From JAZQNC01 sp045536155 (GTDB lineage Bacteria; Bacillota; Clostridia; Oscillospirales; CAG-272), in the NCBI GenBank assembly GCA_045536155.1, contig JAZSMZ010000160.1, positions 1 through 11,796 of the forward strand: DNA of 11,796 bases, read 5' to 3'. A program made the translations under genes and the position numbers. This document shows positions 1 to 5,768 of the stretch, one piece after another. The notes under the pieces are model-generated. The model saw only the letters and a program-made list of their open reading frames with translations, had not been told where the DNA came from and searched no databases. How positions within the stretch are numbered: position 1 is the first letter of the stretch; each line of letters starts with the position of its first letter.

Positions 1-58
1 ACTTTAATTCTATTATTTCTTTTTCATACTCTTGAATGTGTCTGTATTCTCTTGGCAT
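1..58 (-). CDS. N-terminal fragment of a transposase-like HTH protein, cut by the window edge
   Basis: Nineteen complete codons are visible from ATG at 58-56, reading MPREYRHIQEYEKEIIELK, with no stop before the edge. This basic-then-helical opening, with the pattern YxHIxxYEKEIxELK, matches what I remember of the N-terminus of clostridial IS3/IS150-type OrfA proteins, in which a helix-turn-helix follows (established family knowledge, not checked). The Shine-Dalgarno AGGGGG at 71-66 lies 7 bases before the ATG and is fully paired in the 66-102 hairpin, so translation should be low unless the hairpin opens. Too little of the protein is present to be sure of the family. Confidence 0.45.
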   Translation of the reverse strand, partial: MPREYRHIQEYEKEIIELK

Positions 59-65
59 GCAAAAT

Positions 66-112
66 CCCCCTATGGTAGTTTCTTTAATTCTACCATAGGG
101 GGCTCTTTTTTT
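66..112 (+). terminator. 13-bp perfect hairpin with T-tract (also masks an SD on the minus strand)
   Basis: CCCCCTATGGTAG at 66-78 pairs perfectly with CTACCATAGGGGG at 90-102 across an 11-base loop. On the plus strand it is followed by CTC and a run of seven T at 106-112, the form of an intrinsic terminator. On the minus strand the same stem contains the AGGGGG ribosome binding site of the transposase-like ORF. It can therefore stop transcription in one direction and restrain translation in the other. Confidence 0.7.
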
Positions 113-178
113 CATTGTCCGTTTTTTACGGACCTGTTCAAATTATCTGAGTTGGCTTTTTATTAATTGTTGATTTGA

Positions 179-1324
179 TTACATAAGGCTTCTGTAAAGA
201 GCTTCAATTTCTGCTTCGCTGATGTCACGGGGGTTACCGGGACGGCAAGCGTCAGCATAAGCATCGGCGGCAAGAGCCTTGACATCCTCTTCTTTAACAA
301 CACCCTTAAGGCTTGTTACGATACCGACGTCTTCTGCAAGCTGACGTACTGCTTCGACAGCAGCGTTTCTTGCATCTTCAAGGCTCATGGCGTCTACACC
401 TTCTACACCCATAGCCTTTGCGATATCACGGTATTTTTCGCCTGTTGCAGGTGCATTGAAAGCCATAACTGCGGGAAGGAGAGTAGCGCAAGCCTTACCG
501 TGGGGCATATCGTAGTAAGCTGAAAGTGTATGTGCCATTGAGTGGTCAACACCAAGGCCAACGTTTGAGAAGCCCATACCTGCGATATACTGACCGAGAG
601 CCATACCGTCACGGCCGTCTTTTTCGTTCTTAACAGCACCGCGAAGGCTTCTTGCGATTACTTCAATGGCCTTGATGTGGAACATATCTGAAAGTTCCCA
701 TGCGCCCTTAGTGATATAGCCTTCGATAGCGTGTGTAAGAGCATCCATGCCTGTAGCAGCAGTAAGACCTGCGGGCATTGAAGCCATCATATCGGGATCT
801 ACAATTGCAACTACGGGGATATCGTGAACGTCTACACAAACGAACTTGCGTTTCTTCTCTACATCAGTGATAACATAGTTGATTGTAACCTCAGCAGCTG
901 TACCTGCTGTAGTAGCAACAGCGATAATGGGTGCACAAGGATTCTTTGTGGGAGCAACACCCTCAAGTGAACGAACATCTTCAAACTCAGGGTTTGTTAT
1001 GATGATACCGATTGCCTTAGCTGTGTCCATTGAAGAACCGCCGCCGATAGCAACAATACAGTCTGCTTCTGCTGCCTTGAATGCAGCAACACCGTTCTGA
1101 ACATTCTCGATTGTGGGGTTGGGTTTGATATCAGAGAAAACAGTGTAGGGGATATCAGCCTTATCAAGAAGGTCGGTTACCTTTGATGTAATGCCGAATT
1201 TGATAAGATCCGGGTCAGATGCAACAAAAACTTTTTTAAAGCCTCTTGCTTTGATTTCATCAGGTATTGCGTTGATAGCACCTGCACCGTGGTAGGATGT
1301 TTCGTTAAGTACAAATTTGTTCAT
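179..1324 (-). CDS. fucO: Iron-dependent alcohol dehydrogenase, lactaldehyde reductase type (FucO)
   Basis: A group III iron alcohol dehydrogenase of 381 residues, resembling lactaldehyde:propanediol oxidoreductase of E. coli throughout. FucO reduces L-lactaldehyde from fucose or rhamnose breakdown to 1,2-propanediol with NADH, in the cytoplasm. Visible signatures are the dinucleotide loop GGGSSMD at 94-100 and the family blocks TTAGTAAEVTINYVITD and ATGMDALTHAIEGYIT. The four metal ligands expected for FucO are present: Asp194, His198, His261 and His275. The start is the ATG at 1324, because TTAAGGAG lies 8 bases upstream; an upstream in-frame GTG at 1333 overlaps that ribosome site and is rejected. 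A strong minus-strand promoter lies at 1383-1411. No fuculose or rhamnulose aldolase or microcompartment gene is in the window, so the exact aldehyde substrate is inferred from similarity. Confidence 0.92.
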   Translation of the reverse strand: MNKFVLNETSYHGAGAINAIPDEIKARGFKKVFVASDPDLIKFGITSKVTDLLDKADIPYTVFSDIKPNPTIENVQNGVAAFKAAEADCIVAIGGGSSMDTAKAIGIIITNPEFEDVRSLEGVAPTKNPCAPIIAVATTAGTAAEVTINYVITDVEKKRKFVCVDVHDIPVVAIVDPDMMASMPAGLTAATGMDALTHAIEGYITKGAWELSDMFHIKAIEVIARSLRGAVKNEKDGRDGMALGQYIAGMGFSNVGLGVDHSMAHTLSAYYDMPHGKACATLLPAVMAFNAPATGEKYRDIAKAMGVEGVDAMSLEDARNAAVEAVRQLAEDVGIVTSLKGVVKEEDVKALAADAYADACRPGNPRDISEAEIEALYRSLM

Positions 1325-1382
1325 TATAAACACTCCTTAAATGTTTTTATTTGCTACAAATCGAAATGATTTATACATTTTT

Positions 1383-1411
1383 ATTATACTTTTATTGAAT
1401 TGTTTTTTCAA
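1383..1411 (-). promoter_or_regulatory. Promoter of the fucO-type gene
   Basis: Read on the minus strand, TTGAAA (1411-1406) and TATAAT (1388-1383) are separated by exactly 17 bases. Transcription would start near 1376, leaving a leader of about 50 bases before ATG 1324. It is back to back with the plus-strand promoter at 1444-1472, so one regulator binding between 1411 and 1444 could affect both genes. Confidence 0.8.
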
Positions 1412-1443
1412 GTAAAATATATAAATTTAAATCTATATTTTTG

Positions 1444-1472
1444 TTGATTAAAATATAAGTTTAGGCTATAAT
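1444..1472 (+). promoter_or_regulatory. Promoter of the MFS transporter gene
   Basis: TTGATT at 1444-1449 and TATAAT at 1467-1472 are separated by 17 bases. A start near 1479 gives a leader of only about 24 bases, containing the GAGG ribosome site at 1492-1495. The spacing and the perfect -10 box make this a confident sigma-A type call. Confidence 0.78.
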
Positions 1473-1502
1473 TGTTGTTAATAAACAGATTGAGGTATTA
1501 TT

Positions 1503-2750
1503 ATGACAAGTAATTTTAAAACAACAAAGTTAGCTTGCTATACAGCTTACTTTACAATGTCGTCAATTTTCAGCCTTCCGCCGTTACTTTTTGCGACGTT
1601 GCAGGATATGTACAATATTTCGTATACTTTACTCGGTTCGCTTGTTCTTACAAATTTTTGTACTCAGCTTCTTGTTGACTTGATTTTTACAGTTTTTTCC
1701 AAGCGTTTTAATATCAAAAAGGTTGTAAGAATTATGCCGCTTTTAACTTCTGCAGGTCTTGTTATCTATGCTGTTCTGCCGAATATAATGCCGCAGTATG
1801 CTTATATCGGTCTGATAATCGGCACAGTGCTTTTCTCAGTATCTGCCGGTCTTTCCGAAGTATTGCTCAGTCCCGTTATTGCTGCAATTCCGTCCGATAA
1901 TCCTCAGAAGGATATGAGTAAGCTTCATTCATTGTATGCATTCGGTGTGTTTACGGTTGTTGTGGTCAGCACACTTTTTCTAAAGATTTTCAGTGCAAAA
2001 AACTGGATGTATCTTACTCTTTTCTGGGCTGCATTACCTGTAATTGCATCCGTAATGTTCTTTTTATCTCCAATGCCTGATATGTCAGAGTCTGCAGAAT
2101 CTTCGGGCACTAATGGTACAAAACGCCGTGCTGTCGGTATGGCTCTTTGTGTTGCCTGTATTTTCTTCGGCAGCTGTGCAGAAAACTCAATGTCAAGCTG
2201 GATTTCAAGCTATATGGAAAATGCCCTTCATATCGATAAGGCTTTCGGCGATATACTTGGTATGGCTATGTTTGCCATTCTTCTCGGCATCACGAGAATT
2301 GCTTATGCAAAATATGGCAAAAACATATTCAAAATGCTGCTTTTCGGTATGGTTGGTGCAGCTGTTTGTTATCTTGTAGCAGGTCTTTCTTTGAACGTTA
2401 TTTTTGCTTTTGTGGCATGTATACTTACCGGTATATTTACGGCTATGCTCTGGCCCGGTACTCTTATTATGATGGAAGAGAATCTCCCCGGTATTGGTGT
2501 TGCTGCTTATGCACTTATGGCTGCAGGCGGCGACCTCGGTGCTTCTTTTGCACCTCAGCTTCTGGGTATTGTTGTAGATAAAGTATCTGTAACTCAGATT
2601 GCCGCAGACTTAAGCATAAAACTCAGTCTTACAACAGAGCAGATAGGCCTTAAAGCCGGTATGCTCGTAACCGGGTTATTCCCATTGATTGGCACTATTA
2701 TTGTTATATATGCAATGAAGTATTTCAAGAAAAATAAAAAAGAAACATAA
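1503..2750 (+). CDS. Major facilitator superfamily transporter
   Basis: A 415-residue polytopic protein with about twelve hydrophobic segments in two halves, split by a polar loop at about 190-210 (MPDMSESAESSGTNGTKRR). This is the length and layout of an MFS permease. The positive patch SKRFNIKK at 66-73 fits the usual loop between helices 2 and 3. LHSLYAFGVF at 141-150 resembles a conserved helix-5 motif in FucP-like and related sugar permeases. The substrate cannot be read from the sequence. Divergence from a fucO-type gene makes a deoxysugar or fermentation-linked solute possible, but this is inference. The start is ATG 1503 with GAGG 7 bases upstream. The 3' end is served by the terminator at 2962-3001, beyond a hairpin cluster. 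Its codons are more A/T-ending than those of the GH20 and DUF4838 genes to the right. Confidence 0.85.
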   Translation: MTSNFKTTKLACYTAYFTMSSIFSLPPLLFATLQDMYNISYTLLGSLVLTNFCTQLLVDLIFTVFSKRFNIKKVVRIMPLLTSAGLVIYAVLPNIMPQYAYIGLIIGTVLFSVSAGLSEVLLSPVIAAIPSDNPQKDMSKLHSLYAFGVFTVVVVSTLFLKIFSAKNWMYLTLFWAALPVIASVMFFLSPMPDMSESAESSGTNGTKRRAVGMALCVACIFFGSCAENSMSSWISSYMENALHIDKAFGDILGMAMFAILLGITRIAYAKYGKNIFKMLLFGMVGAAVCYLVAGLSLNVIFAFVACILTGIFTAMLWPGTLIMMEENLPGIGVAAYALMAAGGDLGASFAPQLLGIVVDKVSVTQIAADLSIKLSLTTEQIGLKAGMLVTGLFPLIGTIIVIYAMKYFKKNKKET

Positions 2751-2794
2751 ATATAAAAAAGATATTTTGCGTATAAATTCGAACTCTTGCAAAA

Positions 2795-2960
2795 AATGAT
2801 ATATCGCTTACGCGATATGATATACGGCGTGCAGTATGATATATTTGCAAAGCAAATATGATATAATATCCGTTCCTTCATACGCGAAGCGTATATCATC
2901 TGCGAAGCAGACATCATAGCGTCAGCTATATCACCCGTTCCGTTGGGAACGGATATCATT
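2795..2960. repeat. Cluster of short hairpins bounded by 8-bp inverted ends
   Basis: AATGATAT at 2795-2802 is the exact inverse of ATATCATT at 2953-2960. Between them lie six clear small hairpins and one weak one. The stems pair 2801-2807 with 2812-2818, 2841-2848 with 2852-2859, 2880-2885 with 2889-2894, 2899-2903 with 2907-2911, 2916-2920 with 2925-2929, and 2935-2941 with 2946-2952; the weak one is 2822-2825 with 2834-2837. Left-half units are separated by ATGAT and right-half units by ATCAT. An 11-base copy ATATCCGTTCC (2866-2876) is the exact inverse of 2946-2956, allowing an alternative long-range stem. It is non-coding and resembles a REP/MITE-type palindromic element; I do not recognise the family. 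Confidence 0.7.
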
Positions 2961-2961
2961 G

Positions 2962-3001
2962 AAAAAAGTCTCTTTTGTCTACCAACAGAAGAGACTTTTT
3001 T
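2962..3001. terminator. Bidirectional intrinsic terminator shared by the MFS gene and tRNA-Leu
   Basis: AAAAAAGTCTCTT at 2962-2974 pairs perfectly with AAGAGACTTTTTT at 2989-3001, and the stem extends by up to four more pairs toward the loop. A-rich and T-rich flanks on opposite sides give a U-tract in both directions. It can end the plus-strand transporter transcript and the minus-strand tRNA transcript, whose mature 3' end is only three bases away at 3004. Confidence 0.88.
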
Positions 3002-3003
3002 CG

Positions 3004-3090
3004 TGGTGCCGGTGGCGGGGGTCGAACCCGCACGGTATCGCTACCACTGGATTTTGAGTCCAGCACGTCTGCCAATTCCATCACACCGGC
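3004..3090 (-). tRNA. tRNA-Leu, anticodon CAA
   Basis: Read on the minus strand, the 87-nt sequence starts GCCGGTG and ends CACCGGC plus ACCA, giving a perfect 7-bp acceptor stem, discriminator A and an encoded CCA end. The anticodon arm is CTGGA-CTCAAAA-TCCAG, placing CAA at the anticodon (UUG codons). GCGGG-TTCGACC-CCCGC forms the T arm. The long variable arm is typical of class II leucine tRNAs. Its own promoter is at 3108-3136 and it terminates at the 2962-3001 hairpin. Confidence 0.96.
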
Positions 3091-3107
3091 TTATATGACC
3101 GCGAGTT

Positions 3108-3136
3108 ATTATAACACATCGCGGCCGAAAAATCAA
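3108..3136 (-). promoter_or_regulatory. Promoter of tRNA-Leu
   Basis: Read on the minus strand, TTGATT (3136-3131) and TATAAT (3113-3108) have a 17-base spacer, with a start near 3101 and a leader of about 10 bases. The 16-nt block CGATGTGTTATAATAA covering its -10 region (3121-3106) recurs exactly at 5749-5764 in front of the candidate small RNA. Confidence 0.8.
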
Positions 3137-3183
3137 GAGTAAATTTTATTATTTCGCTATTTTATTTAAAATGCAATCAATAA

Positions 3184-5055
3184 TCAAAAGCCGAAAGAAT
3201 CGGAAGTGATCAATGAAAAGCTTTTGCGCTGACTTTCGTCAAACATACGGGTAAGTATTGCGACGGCCTCGGCGCGTGATATATTGCTTTCGGGGCGGAA
3301 GGAGCCGAAGGCATCGCTTCCGGCGAGGATGCCGAATCCGTAGAAATCGTAGATCTCACGGTAAGCGTTGCTGCTATCGGAAACGTCCGGGATAGCGCCC
3401 GGAACGATAATATTGATTATCTGATGCTGATCGAGAGGGAAGGCGCTGTGCATGATCTTTACAAACTGCTCGCGCGTTACCGCTTCTTCAAAGTTGTGAT
3501 AGCTGCAATATATGCCGTTCTTTTCGGCGTAGAGAACGTAGCTGTCATACCAGGGCTCGGAGGGATTCATGTCCAGCGTCTTGCCGTATTTGAAGATCTG
3601 CTGCAGGCAGACTGCCAACTTGATCGCTTCGGCGCGGGTCATGTTGCTGTGAGGCTCGAAGCTTTGCTCGCTCTTTCCGTTGATAACTCCGATCTGGTAG
3701 GTGAAGTTGACCGAATCGTAGTACCAATCCTCGGATGAAATATCGGCAAAGGGAAGAGGAATGCTCTTATCCCAGAAATATCTTTCGCCGTCATATACGA
3801 TGCTGCTGTCGCTTCTCGTCTTCTGCCAGCAGGCGTAAACGGTTATTGCGCCCTCGAAAGGCACCTTTTCGCCCTCAACTACGTCAACCTTTCCGCCGTT
3901 GACGGTCGACCAGCCCAAAAAATCGTAGCCGTATTTTTCGGCGCGCGGCAGATTTTCAAACTTGCTGTTGGTGTACTGTATCGTCTGATTGGAATACAGA
4001 ATGCCGCCGGTGGGCATGAAGGTCAAGGTGTAGGTTTTGGGGTTTTGCAGGGTTGTAAAGGCAAAACGCTCGGACGTAACGGTGTGATCGCCCATTTTAA
4101 CGCTCAGCGCGTAGCTGTACGCGGTGTCGGGAACGAGAGTGTATCCCAGCGTGTCGTTTACGTTTAACGTGGTGGTTACCGAATTTGTTCTGAGCTTGGG
4201 CCCGTTTTTAACGGTCAGAAGACTGCCGCTTGCATCGTAGAGAAGATAGTCAAGCTGATCGATATTGGCATCGGCTTCGACCTTTACCGAAACGATCATG
4301 TTTTCTTCAAACATTATTTCGCTGTCCGCAACGACGGTGAATTTTGCCGTTGGAGCCTTGGTTTCGGGAGGCGTATTCGTTTCGGTCTCTGCCGAGCCTT
4401 CTCCGCCGTTTTCTTCGGGAGAGGGCGTGTTTGTCGGAACAGAATATATGTATGCAATTCCGTTTGACGATTTTTCGATCGGATTTGACAGAATGGGACC
4501 GCTTGTGTTAAAGTGTCCGCTCACCGAAGAACGGCTGCCGTCTTTGTAGAGCGCGAAATGAAGATGCACGCCCTCGGATGCGCCTGTCGAGCCCATCTTA
4601 CCGATAGCCTGACCCTGCTTTACGGTGTCGCCGACTTTGACGTATATCTCGGACATATGTCCGTAGAGCGATATTCCGCTTCCGTCGGAGTGGCGGATGA
4701 TAACGCCGTTTCCGTAGGCGTAGTTGCAGAAATTGAGCTTGTAGTAGGACGAATAGTAAAATCCCGCATTGGGCGAGCAGGTGGAATTTGTGCAGCCGAT
4801 ACCCTTTTTCGCACCGCTGAAATTGGTGCAGCCGGTGTAGAGGTATTCAACCTTGCCCGATTTCGTTGCAACGATATTGCCGCTTCCCGCAATGTCGAGT
4901 GCGGTATGTCCGCTGCGGTAATATTGGCTTATTCGGTTTTGGTTCGCCGTCGGCCAGAGATAGCTTTCGGCCGCGCTGACGGAGATGGTTGCGCCTATAG
5001 CCATTATAACGGCAAAGAGGACGCAGGATATTCTTTTGAATATGTTTTTGTTCAT
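3184..5055 (-). CDS. Secreted M23 peptidase with Flg_new-type repeat and three SLH domains
   Basis: A 623-residue exported wall protein. Residues 1-28 form a signal peptide (hydrophobic core LFAVIMAIGATI, likely cut after VSA). An M23/LytM endopeptidase domain follows at about 33-190. Its zinc ligands are visible as His50 and Asp54 (SGHTALD) and His166 of HLHF, with His133 and His164 as the expected catalytic histidines, so a peptidoglycan-cleaving activity is likely. A Pro/Glu/Thr linker spans 205-236 and a beta-rich segment 237-340. A Listeria-Bacteroides type repeat (about 341-410, ending GYDFLGWS...VYACW) precedes three SLH domains at about 435-482, 500-540 and 556-605, which would anchor the protein to wall polymer. 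An odd feature is a Cys-rich insert at 76-110 (Cys76, 88, 93 and 110) between the HxxxD motif and the core. The ribosome site AAGAGAG is weak. The promoter is at 5117-5145. Confidence 0.9.
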   Translation of the reverse strand: MNKNIFKRISCVLFAVIMAIGATISVSAAESYLWPTANQNRISQYYRSGHTALDIAGSGNIVATKSGKVEYLYTGCTNFSGAKKGIGCTNSTCSPNAGFYYSSYYKLNFCNYAYGNGVIIRHSDGSGISLYGHMSEIYVKVGDTVKQGQAIGKMGSTGASEGVHLHFALYKDGSRSSVSGHFNTSGPILSNPIEKSSNGIAYIYSVPTNTPSPEENGGEGSAETETNTPPETKAPTAKFTVVADSEIMFEENMIVSVKVEADANIDQLDYLLYDASGSLLTVKNGPKLRTNSVTTTLNVNDTLGYTLVPDTAYSYALSVKMGDHTVTSERFAFTTLQNPKTYTLTFMPTGGILYSNQTIQYTNSKFENLPRAEKYGYDFLGWSTVNGGKVDVVEGEKVPFEGAITVYACWQKTRSDSSIVYDGERYFWDKSIPLPFADISSEDWYYDSVNFTYQIGVINGKSEQSFEPHSNMTRAEAIKLAVCLQQIFKYGKTLDMNPSEPWYDSYVLYAEKNGIYCSYHNFEEAVTREQFVKIMHSAFPLDQHQIINIIVPGAIPDVSDSSNAYREIYDFYGFGILAGSDAFGSFRPESNISRAEAVAILTRMFDESQRKSFSLITSDSFGF

Positions 5056-5116
5056 AATCTCTCTTAATTTAATGAAGTTTTTTGAAAAATCATCTGATCA
5101 ATGTTCACGTTTGATG

Positions 5117-5145
5117 ATTTTAACAAATTCCGCATAGAAAATCAA
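5117..5145 (-). promoter_or_regulatory. Promoter of the M23-SLH gene
   Basis: Read on the minus strand, TTGATT (5145-5140) and TAAAAT (5122-5117) have a 17-base spacer. A start near 5110 gives a leader of about 55 bases. A perfect 9-bp dyad, AAAATCATC at 5086-5094 and GATGATTTT at 5113-5121, overlaps the -10 box and may be an operator. Confidence 0.7.
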
Positions 5146-5190
5146 GCCGAATATGTAAATATTTTTATTTCCTTGTTTTGGGAGGGAAAC

Positions 5191-5227
5191 AAAAAAGGAC
5201 GGGGATCATAAAAATCCCTGTCCTTTT
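5191..5227 (-). terminator. Intrinsic terminator of the Asp/Cys-tail gene
   Basis: On the minus strand AAAAGGACAGGGAT (5227-5214) pairs with ATCCCCGTCCTTTT (5206-5193) with one wobble and a 7-base loop, followed by further T to give a six-T run. It lies 17 bases beyond the stop codon at 5244 and separates this gene from the M23-SLH promoter. Confidence 0.88.
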
Positions 5228-5243
5228 CGGTATTATAAACGAA

Positions 5244-5552
5244 TTATTCAGCGTCGGTTGCTTCGGGAGCAGCTTCAACCTCTTCGATCTCGTCGAGATC
5301 GTCGCAGTCGCAGCAGCAGTCGCAGTCGAAATCGTCATCGCAGCAGCAGTCGCAATCGTCGTCGCAGCAGCAGTCGCAATCGAAATCGTCGCAGCAATTA
5401 AAGAAGGGGAGCTTGATGCCGAGCTTCTTGCAAACGATAACTGCAATAGCGGCAACAGATGCGAGAACGGCAAGAACGATGAGGACCTTCTTAACGATAT
5501 CCCATGCGCTTGTTCTTTCGTCTTCAACTCTTACAAGTTTGTACTTAAGCAT
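5244..5552 (-). CDS. Small single-pass membrane protein with Asp/Cys-repeat tail
   Basis: A 102-residue protein of unknown function. Residues 1-22 are polar and charged (KYKLVRVEDERTSAWDIVKK), 23-40 form one hydrophobic segment (VLIVLAVLASVAAIAVIV), and CKK follows. Residues 53-83 contain 15 cysteines among aspartates in three imperfect copies of a DD(D)(F)(D)CDCCC unit. The tail ends acidic (DEIEEVEAAPEATDAE). Such a tail could bind soft or divalent metals (inference from composition). With KK after the membrane segment, the tail is more likely cytoplasmic. The start is supported by GGAGG at 5567-5563, 10 bases before ATG 5552, and the gene ends in its own terminator, so it is probably real and expressed. 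The repetitive DNA makes slippage and length variation likely. I recognise no named family. Confidence 0.82.
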   Translation of the reverse strand: MLKYKLVRVEDERTSAWDIVKKVLIVLAVLASVAAIAVIVCKKLGIKLPFFNCCDDFDCDCCCDDDCDCCCDDDFDCDCCCDCDDLDEIEEVEAAPEATDAE

Positions 5553-5680
5553 GATATTATTACCTCCGTGTATTATATTAATTGTTTTTTATAAGCAAAT
5601 TGAATATACCAATGCACTCTTATTGTATCACACAAGCGGCGCGATTACATTAATATATCTTGATATAATTGTAAATATTC

Positions 5681-5745
5681 ATCAAATTGCATCGAAAGAG
5701 AGGAGGATATGATCAAAAAAATTACGTAATCTATTGCAATTTGAT
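5681..5745. repeat. 11-bp inverted repeat and palindrome upstream of the candidate small RNA
   Basis: ATCAAATTGCA at 5681-5691 is the exact inverse of TGCAATTTGAT at 5735-5745, with 43 bases between. The right arm covers most of the -35 box TTGCAA. Between the arms lie ATTACGTAAT (5721-5730), a perfect 10-bp palindrome, and an AGGAGG (5701-5706) followed by only a six-codon ORF. The arrangement suggests a regulator site acting on the 5734-5762 promoter, but nothing identifies the regulator. Confidence 0.5.
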
Positions 5746-5762
5746 AATCGATGTGTTATAAT
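5734..5762 (+). promoter_or_regulatory. Strong promoter of a candidate small RNA
   Basis: TTGCAA at 5734-5739 and TATAAT at 5757-5762 are separated by 17 bases. No convincing protein gene begins within the following 370 bases. The -10 region shares a 16-base identical block with the tRNA-Leu promoter, which suggests a stable-RNA type promoter. Confidence 0.72.
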
Positions 5763-5768
5763 AAGCCA

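Larger units (their letters stand above)
1..140 (-). mobile_element. Probable end of an insertion sequence (IS3-like), rest outside window
   Basis: The minus strand read from about 140 shows the layout of an IS left end. A terminus-like TGAACAGGTCCGT at 140-128 is followed by a GTCCGT/ACGGAC dyad (117-122 with 128-133), then a 13-bp hairpin, then the first codons of a transposase-like protein that runs out of the window. The boundary at 140 is an inference: elements of this family usually begin with TG, but the other end and the target duplication are not visible. The element would lie about 40 bp downstream of the alcohol dehydrogenase stop. That gene has no T-tailed hairpin of its own in the 38 bases between. 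Confidence 0.42.

Noticed and set aside
1325..1333. GTG start for the FucO-type protein giving 384 residues
   Set aside because: The GTG overlaps the AAGGAG ribosome site. The ATG at 1324 is correctly spaced from it and matches the length of known FucO.
2594..2959. 121-codon minus-strand frame across the transporter 3' end and hairpin cluster
   Set aside because: It is formed by reading through the palindromes and the antisense of the MFS gene. It has no ribosome site and low-complexity residues.
2795..2960. CRISPR array
   Set aside because: Stems are all different and only 13-19 bases long, with 4-6 base spacers. There is no constant repeat of 24-40 bases.
5572..5577. TATAAT on the minus strand as -10 box for the Asp/Cys-tail gene
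   Set aside because: A start there would fall inside the GGAGG ribosome site, and no -35 box lies at 16-18 bases. The true promoter of this gene remains unassigned.
5709..5729. Six-codon ORF MIKKIT after AGGAGG
   Set aside because: The ribosome site is only two bases from the ATG and the peptide is trivial. It may be a decayed gene start or chance.
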